Assembly: GCA_963971575.1 (NCBI GenBank)
Contig: OZ020618.1
Span: 45,894,509-45,958,508 of the forward strand
Length of the DNA: 64,000 nt
From: Liopterus haemorrhoidalis
Lineage: Eukaryota > Arthropoda > Insecta > Coleoptera > Dytiscidae
Direction: 5' to 3'
Position numbers and translations under genes: made by a program. Position 1 is the first letter of the stretch; each line of letters starts with the position of its first letter. The notes under the pieces are model-generated. The model saw nothing but the letters and a program-made list of their open reading frames with translations. It was not told where the DNA came from and made no database searches. Positions 22,640 through 33,396 of this stretch are shown one piece after another.

Positions 22640-23060
22640 ATGATTTCTCGATGCTGATCCTGAACCCCGCTTTTGCCTCCCATTCCTTCACATTAAGCGT
22701 TTGCAGGTCTTTGCGAACTACGTCTAACAACCTGCATTTTTCTCGACCTCTTCTTGATTATTAGTTTTCCTTTTAATACTGATTTCGACATGCTATCTTC
22801 CAGAAGATGCGATACATGACCTAATTACCTAAGTTTCTGTGCGTTAATTATTCCAACTTTGTTCCATAAGTTCACTATTTGTTCCACGGATTACTATACC
22901 ATCCAATTTTTTTCCGCCATATATTTTTCATCCTTCTCTCTCATATATCTTTTCTTGCTATTATTGTTCAACGTTCATAATTCACGCCCATGCAACACCA
23001 TCGGCCTAATCTATATACTCGCAGTTTTGTTGTGTTTGTCACTTTTCTGAATACGACGAA
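22640..23060 (-). pseudogene. LINE C-terminal fragment
   Basis: Minus-strand reading gives VLHGREL, then LGNxVMYRIFWKIAC, then REKCRLLDVVRKDLQTLNVK and EWEAKAG. The last part fits the GRPRLxWxDxVRxDLQxLxVxxWR tail of RTE-like LINEs. Many frameshifts; no frame exceeds about 40 informative residues. Confidence 0.5.
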
Positions 23061-23064
23061 CTTA

Positions 23065-23850
23065 CATAACATTTAAGTAAGGACTACTTAGCGAACAGTA
23101 AAATTATTATCGCTATCAATATCCCATCGTATCAATACGCATTAAATGTCCTGTAAACCATCTCTCCATTAAATATGTTGAAGACGGGAAGGTCTTATTT
23201 AAATCAGCTTCCAACTTCAACAAGGTGTACTCCGGAGTTGATCACTTGTCATAAAAGTAATAAAACAAAGAACTGTTAAGCCAATCCCGTAATATAATGA
23301 TTACCGTTGTCTCCGATTGGATATTCATGTATAAATGTGTAATTTTTTATGTATTATAACAGTTATTGTGCCGGCACTGAGTGCATGTACATAGAAGGAT
23401 GTCTCATGTAGACAATTGTTGAAAACAATGTTTTTTTATAAGCAAACAGAGGCAGTGTAGTGTGTATTCTTATCGATATGTTGCATCTAGACATGTCCTA
23501 AACTGAAATACACTCTTTCGGTTACACATGGTCTGGCCCCGACCGTCGGCTTCTACACACGCAAACTTTATTAATATTTTACAATACCAAATGACAAATT
23601 TGATATGTTTTAGGGTAGTGTAAGAACACTTGCTTACAGGGACGTCTTGGGAAGATATTCAGTATAATAATACACTAAGAATTTATGGAATACTCAATAC
23701 GGGCAATAATGAGGAATTAATTTCATCGACAAAAAGAAAAACTTGAGAGAAAACACAACTTGTAAACATTCAAAGCAATATACAAGGAAAACTCCTAGGT
23801 GCAAACCACCTGACATTTAATTAGATCAGACGAGGAAACTCATATCTTAA
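23065..23850. other. Unassigned DNA
   Basis: No coding region or repeat recognised. Confidence 0.5.
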
Positions 23851-23853
23851 GTA

Positions 23854-24555
23854 CGAGGGTTGTCCGTAAAATAAGGTCTTTCACAAAGAAAAACACGTTT
23901 ATTTGCAATGAGTTATACATTGTTGAAAAGCCTGGACTTTCTACTAAATTTCTACATAATCCCCGTTGCGATCGATGCATTTTTGCATGCGGTGTAGCAT
24001 TTTTCTTATACCCGTGTCATAGAACTCTCCCACCGCGGCGCGCAGGTAGCTCAATTCCTCGTTGGTTCTGAAATTCTTCCCACCCAGGTGTGACTTCAGA
24101 GCAGGAAAGAGATGATAATAACTTGGTGCTAGGTCCGGGCTCCACTTTTGCAAACATTTCGTCCGAAACCGATGGCCGTCCGGCACGCTGTTCATCATGG
24201 ACGTCTACGTTCGTTTTTAAACTCTCTGCACCATTTTCGCACGTTTTTGTGTGTCCATCTTGTCCATACATTGTTGTCCGTACACTTCACATAACTGTTG
24301 ATAAATTTCTATAGGCGTAGTGTCCTTAGCACACAAAAAACGAGTCAAAGAACGTAAGTCACACCTGGCGGTAGCGGCGAGTGGACGCTCCATCGCGGAC
24401 GGCTACCAAACCAAGATTAAGCGTCGCAGACAGCTCGGAGTGGTGGGGATTTGTAGGCAGGGAATCAAGCTACACGCCAGTGTTGCCTGATCTTGCGTTA
24501 AAGCATTCCTCACGACTCCAGAGCCTTGGAGACCTTATTTTACGGACAACCCTCG
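23854..24555 (-). mobile_element. Mariner, internally deleted (702 bp)
   Basis: The TIRs begin CGAGGGTTGTCCGTAAAATA at 23854 and are mirrored exactly at 24555 for about 26 bp, with TA on both sides. About half of a full mariner is missing. Confidence 0.93.
23944..24271 (-). pseudogene. Mariner transposase, N- and C-terminal scraps
   Basis: The N-side frame reads NVDVHDEQRAGRPSVSDEMF AKVE, the linker region of irritans-type mariners. The C-side frame reads WSPDLAPSYYHLFPALKSHL, GGKNFRTNEEL and MQKCIDRNGDYVEI. The third catalytic position, normally PSD, reads PSY, so that residue is lost too. The region with the first two catalytic residues is deleted. The two frames overlap, so a frameshift lies at the junction. 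Confidence 0.85.
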
Positions 24556-24575
24556 TATAACATGATATACGGGAA

Positions 24576-25245
24576 CAGGGGCGGCTCGTGTATAAGCACT
24601 GCGGAACTGCAGCACTCCCTATTTTTGTCGATTTAAAAATATATTTATTCATATTTGCTTGTAATAATTAATTTTATGATCAACAATTGTTAATACTCTT
24701 TATTTTGTAGAAAAAAAAAAAAAAAAAAATAAAAATATATATTGTAAACAGCACGCAAACCGCCCCTGCCAGTTTCAGCACTAAGAAAAGCGAAGAACGC
24801 TAGATGAACTGTGTTTTTCACAGTGTCATATCATAGAAATATGAGTATATTGATGCGCGCGCAAGCAGTTACACTCGCAGTGACCTTCGTAATGCGGCAC
24901 TGTGCATCAAGCAGTTCCTTTGCTAAGTTTGTAGTGTAGTAATGAATCAGGATAGGTTAAATGCACTTGCAATGATTTCAACTGAGAAAAAATTACTCAA
25001 TAGTCACACAGACATTAAAGAAAATGTTATTGACTTTTTCGCTAGAAATAAAACGAGAATGGATTTTGTTTTTAAGTAATTTTGGAATATACCAAAATGT
25101 AAATTTATGGATAATAAACAAAATTATTACACATTTATTTATTTTTTTAATTTGACGATAACTTCAAAATTTTATCACGCATTTATGATGCGTAAATTTC
25201 GAAAATTGCAGCACCCCCGCGATTTCAAATCACGAGCTGCCACTG
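24576..25245 (+). mobile_element. hAT-type MITE (670 bp)
   Basis: The ends are CAGGGGCGGCTCGTG and CACGAGCTGCCACTG, a 15-bp TIR with two mismatches. Flanks (tacgggaa and tagggaaa) could be a decayed 8-bp duplication. The retained coding tail (24942-25079) supports the hAT assignment. A poly(A)-rich stretch lies at 24710-24735. Confidence 0.8.
24942..25079 (+). pseudogene. hAT transposase C-terminal tail, ZMYM1-like
   Basis: A 45-codon frame starting MNQDRLNALAMISTEKKLLN and ending FFARNKTRMDFVFK with TAA at 25077-25079. The motif (M)xQxRLNxLAxxSxE is the extreme C-terminus of hAT transposases of the TTF-finger/ZMYM1-like group. It lies at the position expected, just inside the right TIR. The catalytic domain is gone. 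Confidence 0.7.
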
Positions 25246-25494
25246 TAGGGAAAATATATGATTAGCGGCAAAAGAAATATGGGTAGATATTGTGCAATAC
25301 TAAAACGACAAATAATTGTCTAATCGAATTATTCAAAAAGCGATTTATTGATTATTAATGTGACAAATGCATACTCCTCAGGGAGATTGTTGTAAAATAG
25401 TCAACATATTTTGTTTCAATATTACCCTTTTATTTATCACAAAACTTGTCCAAAACGTGTAAAAAAATAAATTATTAACCAATTTTCATATATG

Positions 25495-26062
25495 ATAGAC
25501 CGGGAGCTCATGACATTTTTGGTCTCCGATTTCATACAGCATGCCTTTTGGAGGAGAGAATATTTACCCTGTGACAACAAAAAAGGGATGGTACTAAACC
25601 ACTGACGCTTCCGGTCATAGGGAAAATTGCATTTCCACTTGCACAAAATTTTTGTGTTTTTCTCTGATTTAATATTGCTTGCCCTTTTGTCAAAAGAAAG
25701 TTATAACAAATTTAAAGTCTTTTAATTATAGGCATGCTGTATGAAAATGCGGAAAATCATATTTTTTATTACAAGATCACATGACCGTTTGAGCCCTCAG
25801 GGACCCTCCGAATCGCATGCATATATTTAAAAGACTTTAAATTTGTTATAACTTTCTTTTGACAAAAGGGCAAGCAATATTAAATCGGAGAAAAGCACAA
25901 AAATTTTGTGTTTAAGTAGAAATTCAATTTTCCCTATGACCGGAAAGCGTGCAGGGGTTTAGTACCATCCCTTTTTTGTTGTCACAGGGTAAATATTCTC
26001 TCCTCCAAAAGGCATGCTGTATGAAATCGGAGACCAAAAACTGTCATGAGCTCCCGGTCTAT
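25495..26062. mobile_element. Foldback element with two 230-bp arms
   Basis: The left arm (25495-25725) and right arm (25827-26062) are inverted copies, about 95 percent identical by eye. They run from ATAGACCGGGAGCTCATGAC to TTTAAAGTCTTTTA around a spacer of about 100 bases. RNA from either strand would form one long hairpin. No target duplication is obvious, and no coding is recognised (short frames in the arms are mirror images). Confidence 0.9.
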
Positions 26063-26064
26063 GA

Positions 26065-27385
26065 GTGGAACACCAAACGAATGGGAAAAATGAACCACGA
26101 AATGGAAAAACTAGAGTACCTATATCTACATTAATCATAAAATCATCATGTAGTAATACAAAAATATTTACGGATTGCAGATCTGAAGTAGGCTTCGAAC
26201 CCGGAACATTTGAACTATTTGATCAATATGATCTTAATGCAGGGCTCAAGCATAGACAATAGTCTAGAAATATTTCGGTAGCTACCGGCTACTGTAGTCC
26301 CATAGACAAGATTTAGACAAGATAACAAAACACTAGCCATTATTTCAAGTTTCTGACGACTATATTTGTGTCCGTCTTAAGGAATGTCACTACTACAATT
26401 TTCAGAAAAAAGATATAAAATTAGGCTTTAACTCTAAGAATGTAGTTTCCACCAGGGTGGTCAAATTAAAAGACAAATACTTTATACTAGAACGTTTTTT
26501 TATGATCACATAAATTTAATATCTTTCGGTAAACTATTAATTGATACTTGAATAAATCTTTAACACGTTATTAAGAAGAGACTCTTTGTTTATTAAATAA
26601 CTTGGAAAAATAAACTACAGATGTCAAACAGAGCAGTAAATTTAGTTTAACGGGAGAGAGAGTATAATTTACTTCTCAAAAAACCACTTCACTAAAAACA
26701 AATAAGCAAGAAAAAAGCTTAGGGTTATAAGAAAAGTAAACAGATAAATAGAACGCGAGATAATTAAGATATGCGAATGGGAAGTTGTATAACAAATGTA
26801 GAGCAAGCTAAAAAAAAAAAAATAAAATAAGATGCAGATTTTTTATTTTATTTTAGTTTTATCCATTCCAGATATTGGATATCATTATGGCATTGCGTAC
26901 TGAACTTCAAAAGCGAACAATTTCCAGTAATGTCCATCTTAGCGGTCAAGAGAAGCCTTTGATGGTTTACGATAAATAGAATTCTATTCTATCGTTGCCA
27001 ATATAGCGATTCTATTGGCGGTTGTTAAGTAAAGACTGTTTTTTTTCTTTATCGACTATAGCGGTGCTTCTTAAACTGGTGGGCCGCGGCCCCCTAGGAG
27101 GCTGTGGTGTTCCCACAAGGGTGCCGTGAAGTGCCGCAAATATAACACTTAATTATTTTGTTATCTAAGATGGATAAGTAGCTTTAACTTTAATGCTACA
27201 TAAATGTTATTCTTCGTCATACATAGATTATTGAATGATCTGAGCGTAAAAAACTATATGTTTATAAATTTAAAAATCAGTCCGCTTACTTAATTTACAC
27301 ACCTTTTATTACTCGTTTCCACCACTGATGGTGTAAAAAAAAATAATAATAAGTTACTCCAAATAAATCGGTTATTTAATCAAAA
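26065..27385. other. Unassigned DNA with a hAT-like terminus
   Basis: At 27060-27100 GCGGTGCTTCTTAAACTG followed by GTGGGCCGCGGCCCCC resembles one end of a hAT element; no partner end was found. A short sequence at 26985-27045 (GATTCTATTGGCGGTTG) recurs in diverged form at 33818-33880. Otherwise nothing recognised. Confidence 0.4.
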
Positions 27386-27409
27386 TCAGTTTTAAATTAC
27401 TATAACATT

Positions 27410-27700
27410 GCTTCTAATGAACATATTTAGTCGAAATAAGAACGGCCTGTTTCTATACACTTCTGCCAAAGAGTTGGAAATTTATATGTTGTCCAGTTTC
27501 AAAAAATTCTGGGGTCCTGGAGATGATGAAGTCAAAAAAGTCTATTTCTGCAGATCTCTGGTTAGCACATGCTTTCTTCTTGCTAAAAGTGTTCAAGTGC
27601 TTAAACAAATAATAATCAGTTGGAGTCAAGTCAGGTGAGTATTGCAGGTGAGGTAGAATTTCATAGTCCTCCTGGTTTAGTTTTTACTAAAGGCTGGTTA
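27410..27700 (-). pseudogene. Mariner transposase C-terminal remnant
   Basis: The minus-strand frame reads LQYSPDLTPTDYYLFKHLNT, then ANQRSAEIDFFDFIISRTPE, then FFETG. This is the third catalytic block (SPDLxPTDYxxFKHL) and tail of cecropia/Hsmar-like mariners. A weak upstream continuation may reach about 27920. No TIRs identified. Confidence 0.7.
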
Positions 27701-27954
27701 TATGTACTACGTGTGAAAATTACGCCTTTCGGCAGCATTCCCTTTTATCTAGTACAAATGTCATGCATTTAGTTCTGTGTAAGCATTTGGTAAATCCTTA
27801 TTCGCGACATCCTGAAATAGTCTAGTCTATACAAACGCTGAACGAATCAAATGTTGCCTCTGGTATTCTACGACTTCACCATCGCTGGCAACGAGTGTTA
27901 CATAACACTGGTCACTAAATTGGAGGTTTATCAAAATTTGAAATAACTATGTGT

Positions 27955-29035
27955 TTTTAGGGTTTTGTAGGTATGACCAAAAAACCCTTATACCGTCATT
28001 TTGTCGTCTGTCTGTGTGTCTGTCTGTCTGTCTGTTCGGTAAAAATTGTAGCCAAACGGCTAAACCTAGAGAGTTGAAATTTGGCATGCTTGTACAACCT
28101 CTTGACCCTCACATAGGAAAAATACTAAAACATCTAAAAAACATATCCCCCTAAAAATATAAACAAATATGTGCTAATCGAAAAAAAATATATTTTTTTA
28201 AAATTCTGAGTAGGGTATCAAATGAAAGCCATTAGTACGTGGATTAACGATCAAAATTTTATTTTTTCAAAATAAATTATTTTGAAGCGATTTTTGCCAA
28301 AATTGTGCTAAAAAATTTTTGTCCCACACCCTGTAGCCCAGATGGTTTTAACTAAAAATCTGAAAAAATTCGAAGTAATGTACATTGGTGTGAACCGGAA
28401 TAGTACAACAGGAATTTTTGATCAGATTATGTTTTCGGAAAATAATGCATTTTTTGTGTTTTTAACCAAAATATGTTAAATATTTAATTCGCGATGTAAC
28501 CCAGTAGATAAGCCAGTGCTCATAGCGATGTGCGTTTAGTCATTGGTTTTCTAATTTGCTAAACAGGTAACTTGCGAACTAGAGTTCGAATCCTGTCAGT
28601 TATAAATTTTTTGTTTTTTTTTTTTTTGCAGTTTTCTTTTGTTTAAATTATTTTGTCAAAATTCTAGTTATATTTTGGTAAATGTTGCATTTAATTTTTA
28701 AAAGCGTAAATTTAATAACCAGAGGGTAGTGTTGAAATTATAATTTAATGCTATGTTTGATGTATACGAAATCAGAGGGCGGGGCTAATGATTTAAGCAA
28801 CCAATAGAAGCCATAGGCGCAATTTCCAAAATCTTAATGAACCTTGCTATGTAAAAAAAAAATACTGCACATATTTAGAAACTTAAATAATGGTATTAGG
28901 CATTCGAATTAAAATTCATAAAAAAATATTTTGACTTAAAATTTGTTTTGGCATCCCAAATAATCATCATTCAGTTACTAAATACCTGCAAAACCCTGAA
29001 ATGTGTGAAAATTCACACTTCACATCAATTTTTTA
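27955..29035 (+). mobile_element. Family H repeat, copy B (full length, about 1.08 kb)
   Basis: Starts TTTTTAGGGTTTTGTAGGTA, then a (GTCT)n microsatellite at 28010-28034 and TTGTAGCCAAACGGCT. It ends TACCTGCAAAACCCTGAAA followed by GTGTGAAAATTCACACTTC. The 5' end and the subterminal 3' end are inverted copies of AGGGTTTTGYAGGTAT. Both ends also have their own short hairpins (AGGGTTTT...AAAACCCT at the start, GTGTGA...TCACAC at the finish). The plan of subterminal inverted repeats plus GTCY microsatellite recalls DINE-1/Helentron-type non-autonomous elements, but I could not confirm a Helitron insertion site. Confidence 0.85.
28490..28605 (+). other. tRNA-like pol III boxes inside family H
   Basis: TAACCCAGTAGA (28497-28508) matches the box A consensus in 10 of 12 positions. 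GAGTTCGAATCC (28582-28593) matches box B in 10 of 11. The spacing of about 85 is that of a tRNA with a long variable arm or intron. The T stem does not pair properly, so it is not a functional tRNA. The same segment is present in copy C (52515-52627). Confidence 0.5.
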
Positions 29036-29039
29036 TCTG

Positions 29040-30215
29040 TTGTTTTTAAAGTTGTTACTATTCAAATTCCAGCACTCGTATTAGTATATATATTTCTATT
29101 GCTCTGTTTGGATAACAATGTTTGATTCATTTTCTTCTTATTCCTTTTTTAAGTAGCACTATATCATATCCTCTTAATATTCTATTAAATTTAAGAAGAG
29201 AGCGCTTCTCTTAGTGTCATCATATTAAATTTATAACAGTAGGTAGATCCTTAGATTAGGCTCTCAGGTTTCATTCTTGTGCCGAGTCAGGACAACACAA
29301 GAGATTTACGATTGTTAATTCGTATTTTAATTTCATTATTTACAAAGAAGAAGCTACGTCTATATTTCATGTTGGTTGTTTTTTTGTTTTTAATAAAATC
29401 GTAATGAGATAGTTGAACAGTGTAGCGAGCAGTGAGAAGCTACTAACGAAATCGGTGTATTAATAATGTTCGTATAGCCGGTGGGCCTCAAACATATTAA
29501 CCATCACGAGGCTACTTCTCCTCAGCTCGTATGGCTCATACGGGATATTGACAGGAGCGGAATTTTAATTTTTTAATTTTCTTTATTTTCTAGCGAGCAA
29601 AATTTAAAAGTGAAATCTCAATTAAGAAAATTAAAATAAAATGTAAACACGTAGCAAGTAAAGAAAGTTGTAGAAGTAATATATTTAGTTAAAAGTATAC
29701 AGGATAAATGCCAGCACTTCATTAGCTACAATCATAAATAAAGTAAAATGTTATGTTTACTTAAAATTAACATGTAGATTCAGAAACATGGATAATAATA
29801 ATTTTCACCTTTATAACAACAAATCACGACATAGTTCTACTTGAGAAAATAATTTTCTCTCGTTATTCTGTCATAACATGCCATTCTTACAATCGACCCA
29901 AAGTTTACAACATTACTTTAAAAAAAATCGAATTGTTTTTATCCTAATTCTAATTTAAAATTAATCTGGTTGAAGGCTTAGATTATATCGTTAAGTTTAT
30001 ATCGTTCTGCGAAGTTATCCAGTACCAAATCTGCATGTTGTCTACACTAGCATTAATATTTCAACCCCTCCCGTGAAAATATATACTCCACCACACAAAT
30101 ATACCGGCATTTTTATAACTTGAGTCCCGAAATTCCTCGGACCCCCACACCGTGAGACTTTCGGGGCCTTAGCTTAGACGCTGCTGGCAATGTTGTTTGT
30201 TTAGTCCTCGTACCA
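29040..30215. other. Unassigned AT-rich DNA
   Basis: A GC-richer patch at 29470-29560 has no recognised identity. No gene called. Confidence 0.5.
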
Positions 30216-30221
30216 ACACGA

Positions 30222-30905
30222 TTGTTCGAATTTAAATTCGAAGATCGGATAATAAAACATCCAGAAAAAAACTTGCTCTATCAGTGCTGGATAGAAATAG
30301 AGAGGAAAGGGATACAAGGAAAGATACAATCAAGATGGGAAGCAAAAAGAAGGAAACGATTTGAGTATAATAGGTACTCAGCTAAGGAAATAGCAAGAAA
30401 GAGGTCGGAAGGACAAAATGTGACACTAGAAATAACTGATAGAATGAGAGATATCCAAGGACAAGAAAGAAGTCAGAGGTTAAAAAATTCGAGGTATAAT
30501 AGTAAATACAAGAAAACTTGGACGACGCAAAAACCCGAGTACCTCAAAAGCTAAAGTAATGGATTAAAAAAGTAAAGCAAGATTTAGGTGCGGAAATGAG
30601 GAAAGAGAAAATGAGTACTGGAGAACGGATGAATAAAGAATGTGCAGGATGTGTGGAGAGGAAAGAGAGACCTTGGAGCATATAATGAATAATTGTGGAG
30701 AAATGAAATTTAAAGAAGGAACAAGAAGAAAATTAAGGCGCATTGTGTGAATCAGGGCAAGGATGGGAATGGATGGAGGACGTCTTAGAGAGAAGAGAAG
30801 ATTTGAGACGAAGATTTACCAATAATTAGAATAAGTTTTTGAAAATAAATGTAATTAGGCTTTATGTAAATAATATGTAGATTTTAACCAAAAGGTACAA
30901 ATAAA
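30222..30905 (+). mobile_element. LINE 3' end, FRCGxEER family
   Basis: A 5'-truncated LINE copy made of a degenerate coding tail and a short 3' UTR. It ends AAAGGTACAAATAAA followed by an ATCT repeat, matching the terminus of the copy at 8630-9826 but without that copy's long 3' UTR. Confidence 0.7.
30240..30830 (+). pseudogene. LINE ORF2 C-terminus, degenerate
   Basis: The main open stretch (to 30554) reads LYQCWIEIERKGIQGKIQSR WEAKRRKRF, then RYSAKEIARKRSEGQNVTLE and RMRDIQGQERSQRLKNSRYN. Out-of-frame continuation gives RCGNEERENEYW, CRMCGEERETLEHIMNNC and GEMKFKEGTRR. The CX2CX7HX4C knuckle matches that of the 8630 and 42030 copies. At least two frameshifts. No catalytic domain remains. 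Confidence 0.7.
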
Positions 30906-30949
30906 ATAACTATCTATCTAACAAGATTGTTTCTTTTATTTTATTCCGT

Positions 30950-31865
30950 CAGGCAGTTGAAAGTTCTTTTTATCCATCTATTTGGCATTGGATGCTCTGA
31001 CAAACACAGCTTATCTTAAATATGTTCCACCATATCCTTTACAGCTTCTTTTTTCTTCTTGTTTACTTAATAAGTATGTTCATTGTTGTAAGCTTACGTC
31101 TTTTTGTCGGTCATTTCTTCTTCTCTCTTGGTGTTCACAATAGAACTTGATCGTGCCATCTAACCTTATTTGTCCTTATGTATTGTTTCCCTGAATTCTT
31201 TCGTTCGTTATTTTTTCTACCCTCGATTATCTCGCTACTGTTCTTTAAAAGTTCATTTCTGTCAATAGAGCTTTTTTTTGAATTTCGATTTTTTCTTTCA
31301 ATGGCTAAACTTTCTTTTTTTCTAATGCCATCTCCTAACGGAGGTAAGCAATTAAAACGATGATTTATGTTTTTGATGCGGCATTGCGGAACAGCTATGT
31401 GGTGATTTTGTCAAACCATTGCCTCCCATTTTTCAACCAGGAATTTCTTCCGCGACCAGTTCCCTTTTTTCCACAATTTTCCCTTGGATTATCAGTTGTC
31501 CTATATATTCTAATTAAGGTTTTTTAATTGATACTGAATTTCTAGGGGTGAATTCATTCTGCGCAATATTTCAACATTAGTTATATGAACTATCCAGGAG
31601 ATTCCAAGAATTCCAACATTCCAAAGATGCTTATCCTTTTTATTACACCTTCAGTCAATCTCCATGCTTCCATGCCATATAATAAGTTTGGAAAAACGTA
31701 AAATTTGGCCAGACGATTACGTAAATCTAAGTTTAAGTCTACTTAAAAGAGGTGTCATTTTCTTAAATGCATTGCGAGCATCTTTTATGCGACCTTTTAT
31801 TTCATGATGCTGCTTTGAATTCTCGTTTAAAATAGTACCGATATATTTGTATGAAACAGCTTACT
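30950..31865 (-). pseudogene. LINE reverse transcriptase C-terminal part
   Basis: Minus-strand blocks in order: SYKYIGTILNENSKQHHEIK, ARNAFKKMTPLLSRLKLR, then HITNVEILRRMN, CRIKNINHRFN-like text and GYGGTYLR. This is the YKYLGTxLN...EIKxRIxxARxAF...VTNxEVLRRM order of an insect LINE group, related to the fragment at 20760-21130. Broken in all frames. Confidence 0.6.
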
Positions 31866-31875
31866 TGCGTTTTAA

Positions 31876-32370
31876 TGCTTCGTTCAGAACCTCCAAATTA
31901 GAAATTAGATTTAACGTGAAATTAGTACTTGACATAAAATTTGCACGTAGAAATTAAGTAGTTTTCACAATTTAAATTAAGAAATTAAGGCACTCACAGA
32001 AATTTCTATTGATTTCTACTATATCGATCGATATTTGACAGCTGTTTATATTTGATAATGAGTTTTTGAGTGTTGTTTTTGAATTAAAATAAAGCGAAAA
32101 TTTATATTTATACTCATAGAAAACAGAAAGATGTGGATAGAATCAAAAAAATATGGTTATAGAAATTTTTAGGTCGACAATCACATAGGTCGTGCTTAAT
32201 GTGCATGCGTCATTTATAAATTAACGTAAGGGTTTGGAGTCTACAAACTTTTAATTTTAATTTATAAGTATTAATTTAGAAGGTTGTGAACGATAACGGA
32301 CAATTACGTATAACAAACATTTGCGTTAATTCGAAGTACTAATTCTAATTTGGAGGTTCTGAACGAAGCA
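31876..32370. mobile_element. Harbinger-like MITE (495 bp)
   Basis: TIRs TGCTTCGTTCAGAACCTCCA AATTAGAA at the left and their inverse at the right, about 32 bp with one or two mismatches. TAA flanks both ends (31873-31875 and 32371-32373), the 3-bp TWA duplication typical of PIF/Harbinger elements. No coding sequence recognised inside. Confidence 0.8.
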
Positions 32371-32380
32371 TAAGATTTGC

Positions 32381-32600
32381 TATATAAGTACGCGACCTGC
32401 AACAGCAGAGAGTGAGTTCAATTCAGTACGGTGACTGAGTGTTTCAGTTAATCGAATGCATGGACTAGACTGGACTGTAGGGTGATATACTTAGAGCAGT
32501 TAACTGTGGTGTATAAGTACAATATTTAAGTAGTTTAATAAAGATTTAAAATCCTAACCAAATTCGTCTTAAATTTTATTGTAACCGCGTAACAATATCT
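32381..32600 (+). promoter_or_regulatory. Promoter-like unit, possible partial LTR
   Basis: TATATAAG at 32381-32388 is followed about 30 bases later by TTCAGT, an arthropod initiator match. AATAAAG lies at about 32539 and the stretch ends near CGCGTAACA. TATA, initiator, polyadenylation signal and a terminal CA in 220 bp is the plan of the R-U5 half of an LTR. No coding or primer-binding site was identified, so a host promoter cannot be excluded. Confidence 0.35.
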
Positions 32601-33394
32601 TTTATAAATACTTTAAAATGCCTGCGTATTGCATTCCCTAGCATTATTTTTATTCTTAGCTCCTCGCTAGTAATTCTATTAGATGTTGTAAGCTTACACC
32701 ATCTTCAAAATTAATCTATTTAGATTTTGAATATTACGGCATCGTTTATAGAATCCTAGTCTTAACATGCAAATATCGAACAACAATCTCGGAATCTCCA
32801 TCAATTTAACGATAGTTGATATAGGTATAGTAAATGTAAATGAAGCGGTGTATAAATTTAAATGTTTCCATATTGAGCCGGTCCTGTATCGGTTACAAGA
32901 TGCCGTAAGTGATATACAGAAGCTGTAACGCCCATTGATATCCGGGTGCCTTGATGAATACGCCATGATCAGAGTTTAACGCACAATGCTCGCCCCGGTC
33001 ATAAATTAACTAATTCATAATTGGTTTTCAACAATGTAATTAAATGTCTTGAGTGCGGCGGTAATAGTTGATTTATCTGCAGACGGTCCAGCCCACTGAT
33101 GCTGGAGATACTGTAAACAAACAAGGGACATGAACGATTCCTATCGGACTCCTGGACACACACGCTGAACTTCTTACAGCAATGTTAGCACTGCGAGTTA
33201 CTCGCTCAACCAACAGACCACTACCTACCAAGAAGATTCTTATACACACACGATTTTGCTTTATTTACTTAGTTTTTAAAATATTTAAACAAAATATATT
33301 ACTACGAAAGCAGATAGTATGGGAAAAGAATGAACACTTTACCAAAACTGCAATAATCATCATATAACTTAAATAATAGTAATAAAAATAATAA
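32601..33394. other. Unassigned DNA
   Basis: A 90-residue minus-strand frame at 32694-32966 has no recognised motif. Nothing else supported. Confidence 0.5.
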
Positions 33395-33396
33395 TA

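Noticed and set aside
26190..26215. Minus-strand GGTTCGAAGCC as a tRNA or SINE box B
   Set aside because: No box A at a suitable distance and no cloverleaf.
27060..27130. A complete hAT element
   Set aside because: Only one terminus-like sequence was found; no partner end or coding remnant nearby.
28490..28605. A genuine tRNA gene
   Set aside because: Box A and box B are present, but the T stem does not pair and no proper acceptor stem forms; the segment is also repeated within an interspersed element.
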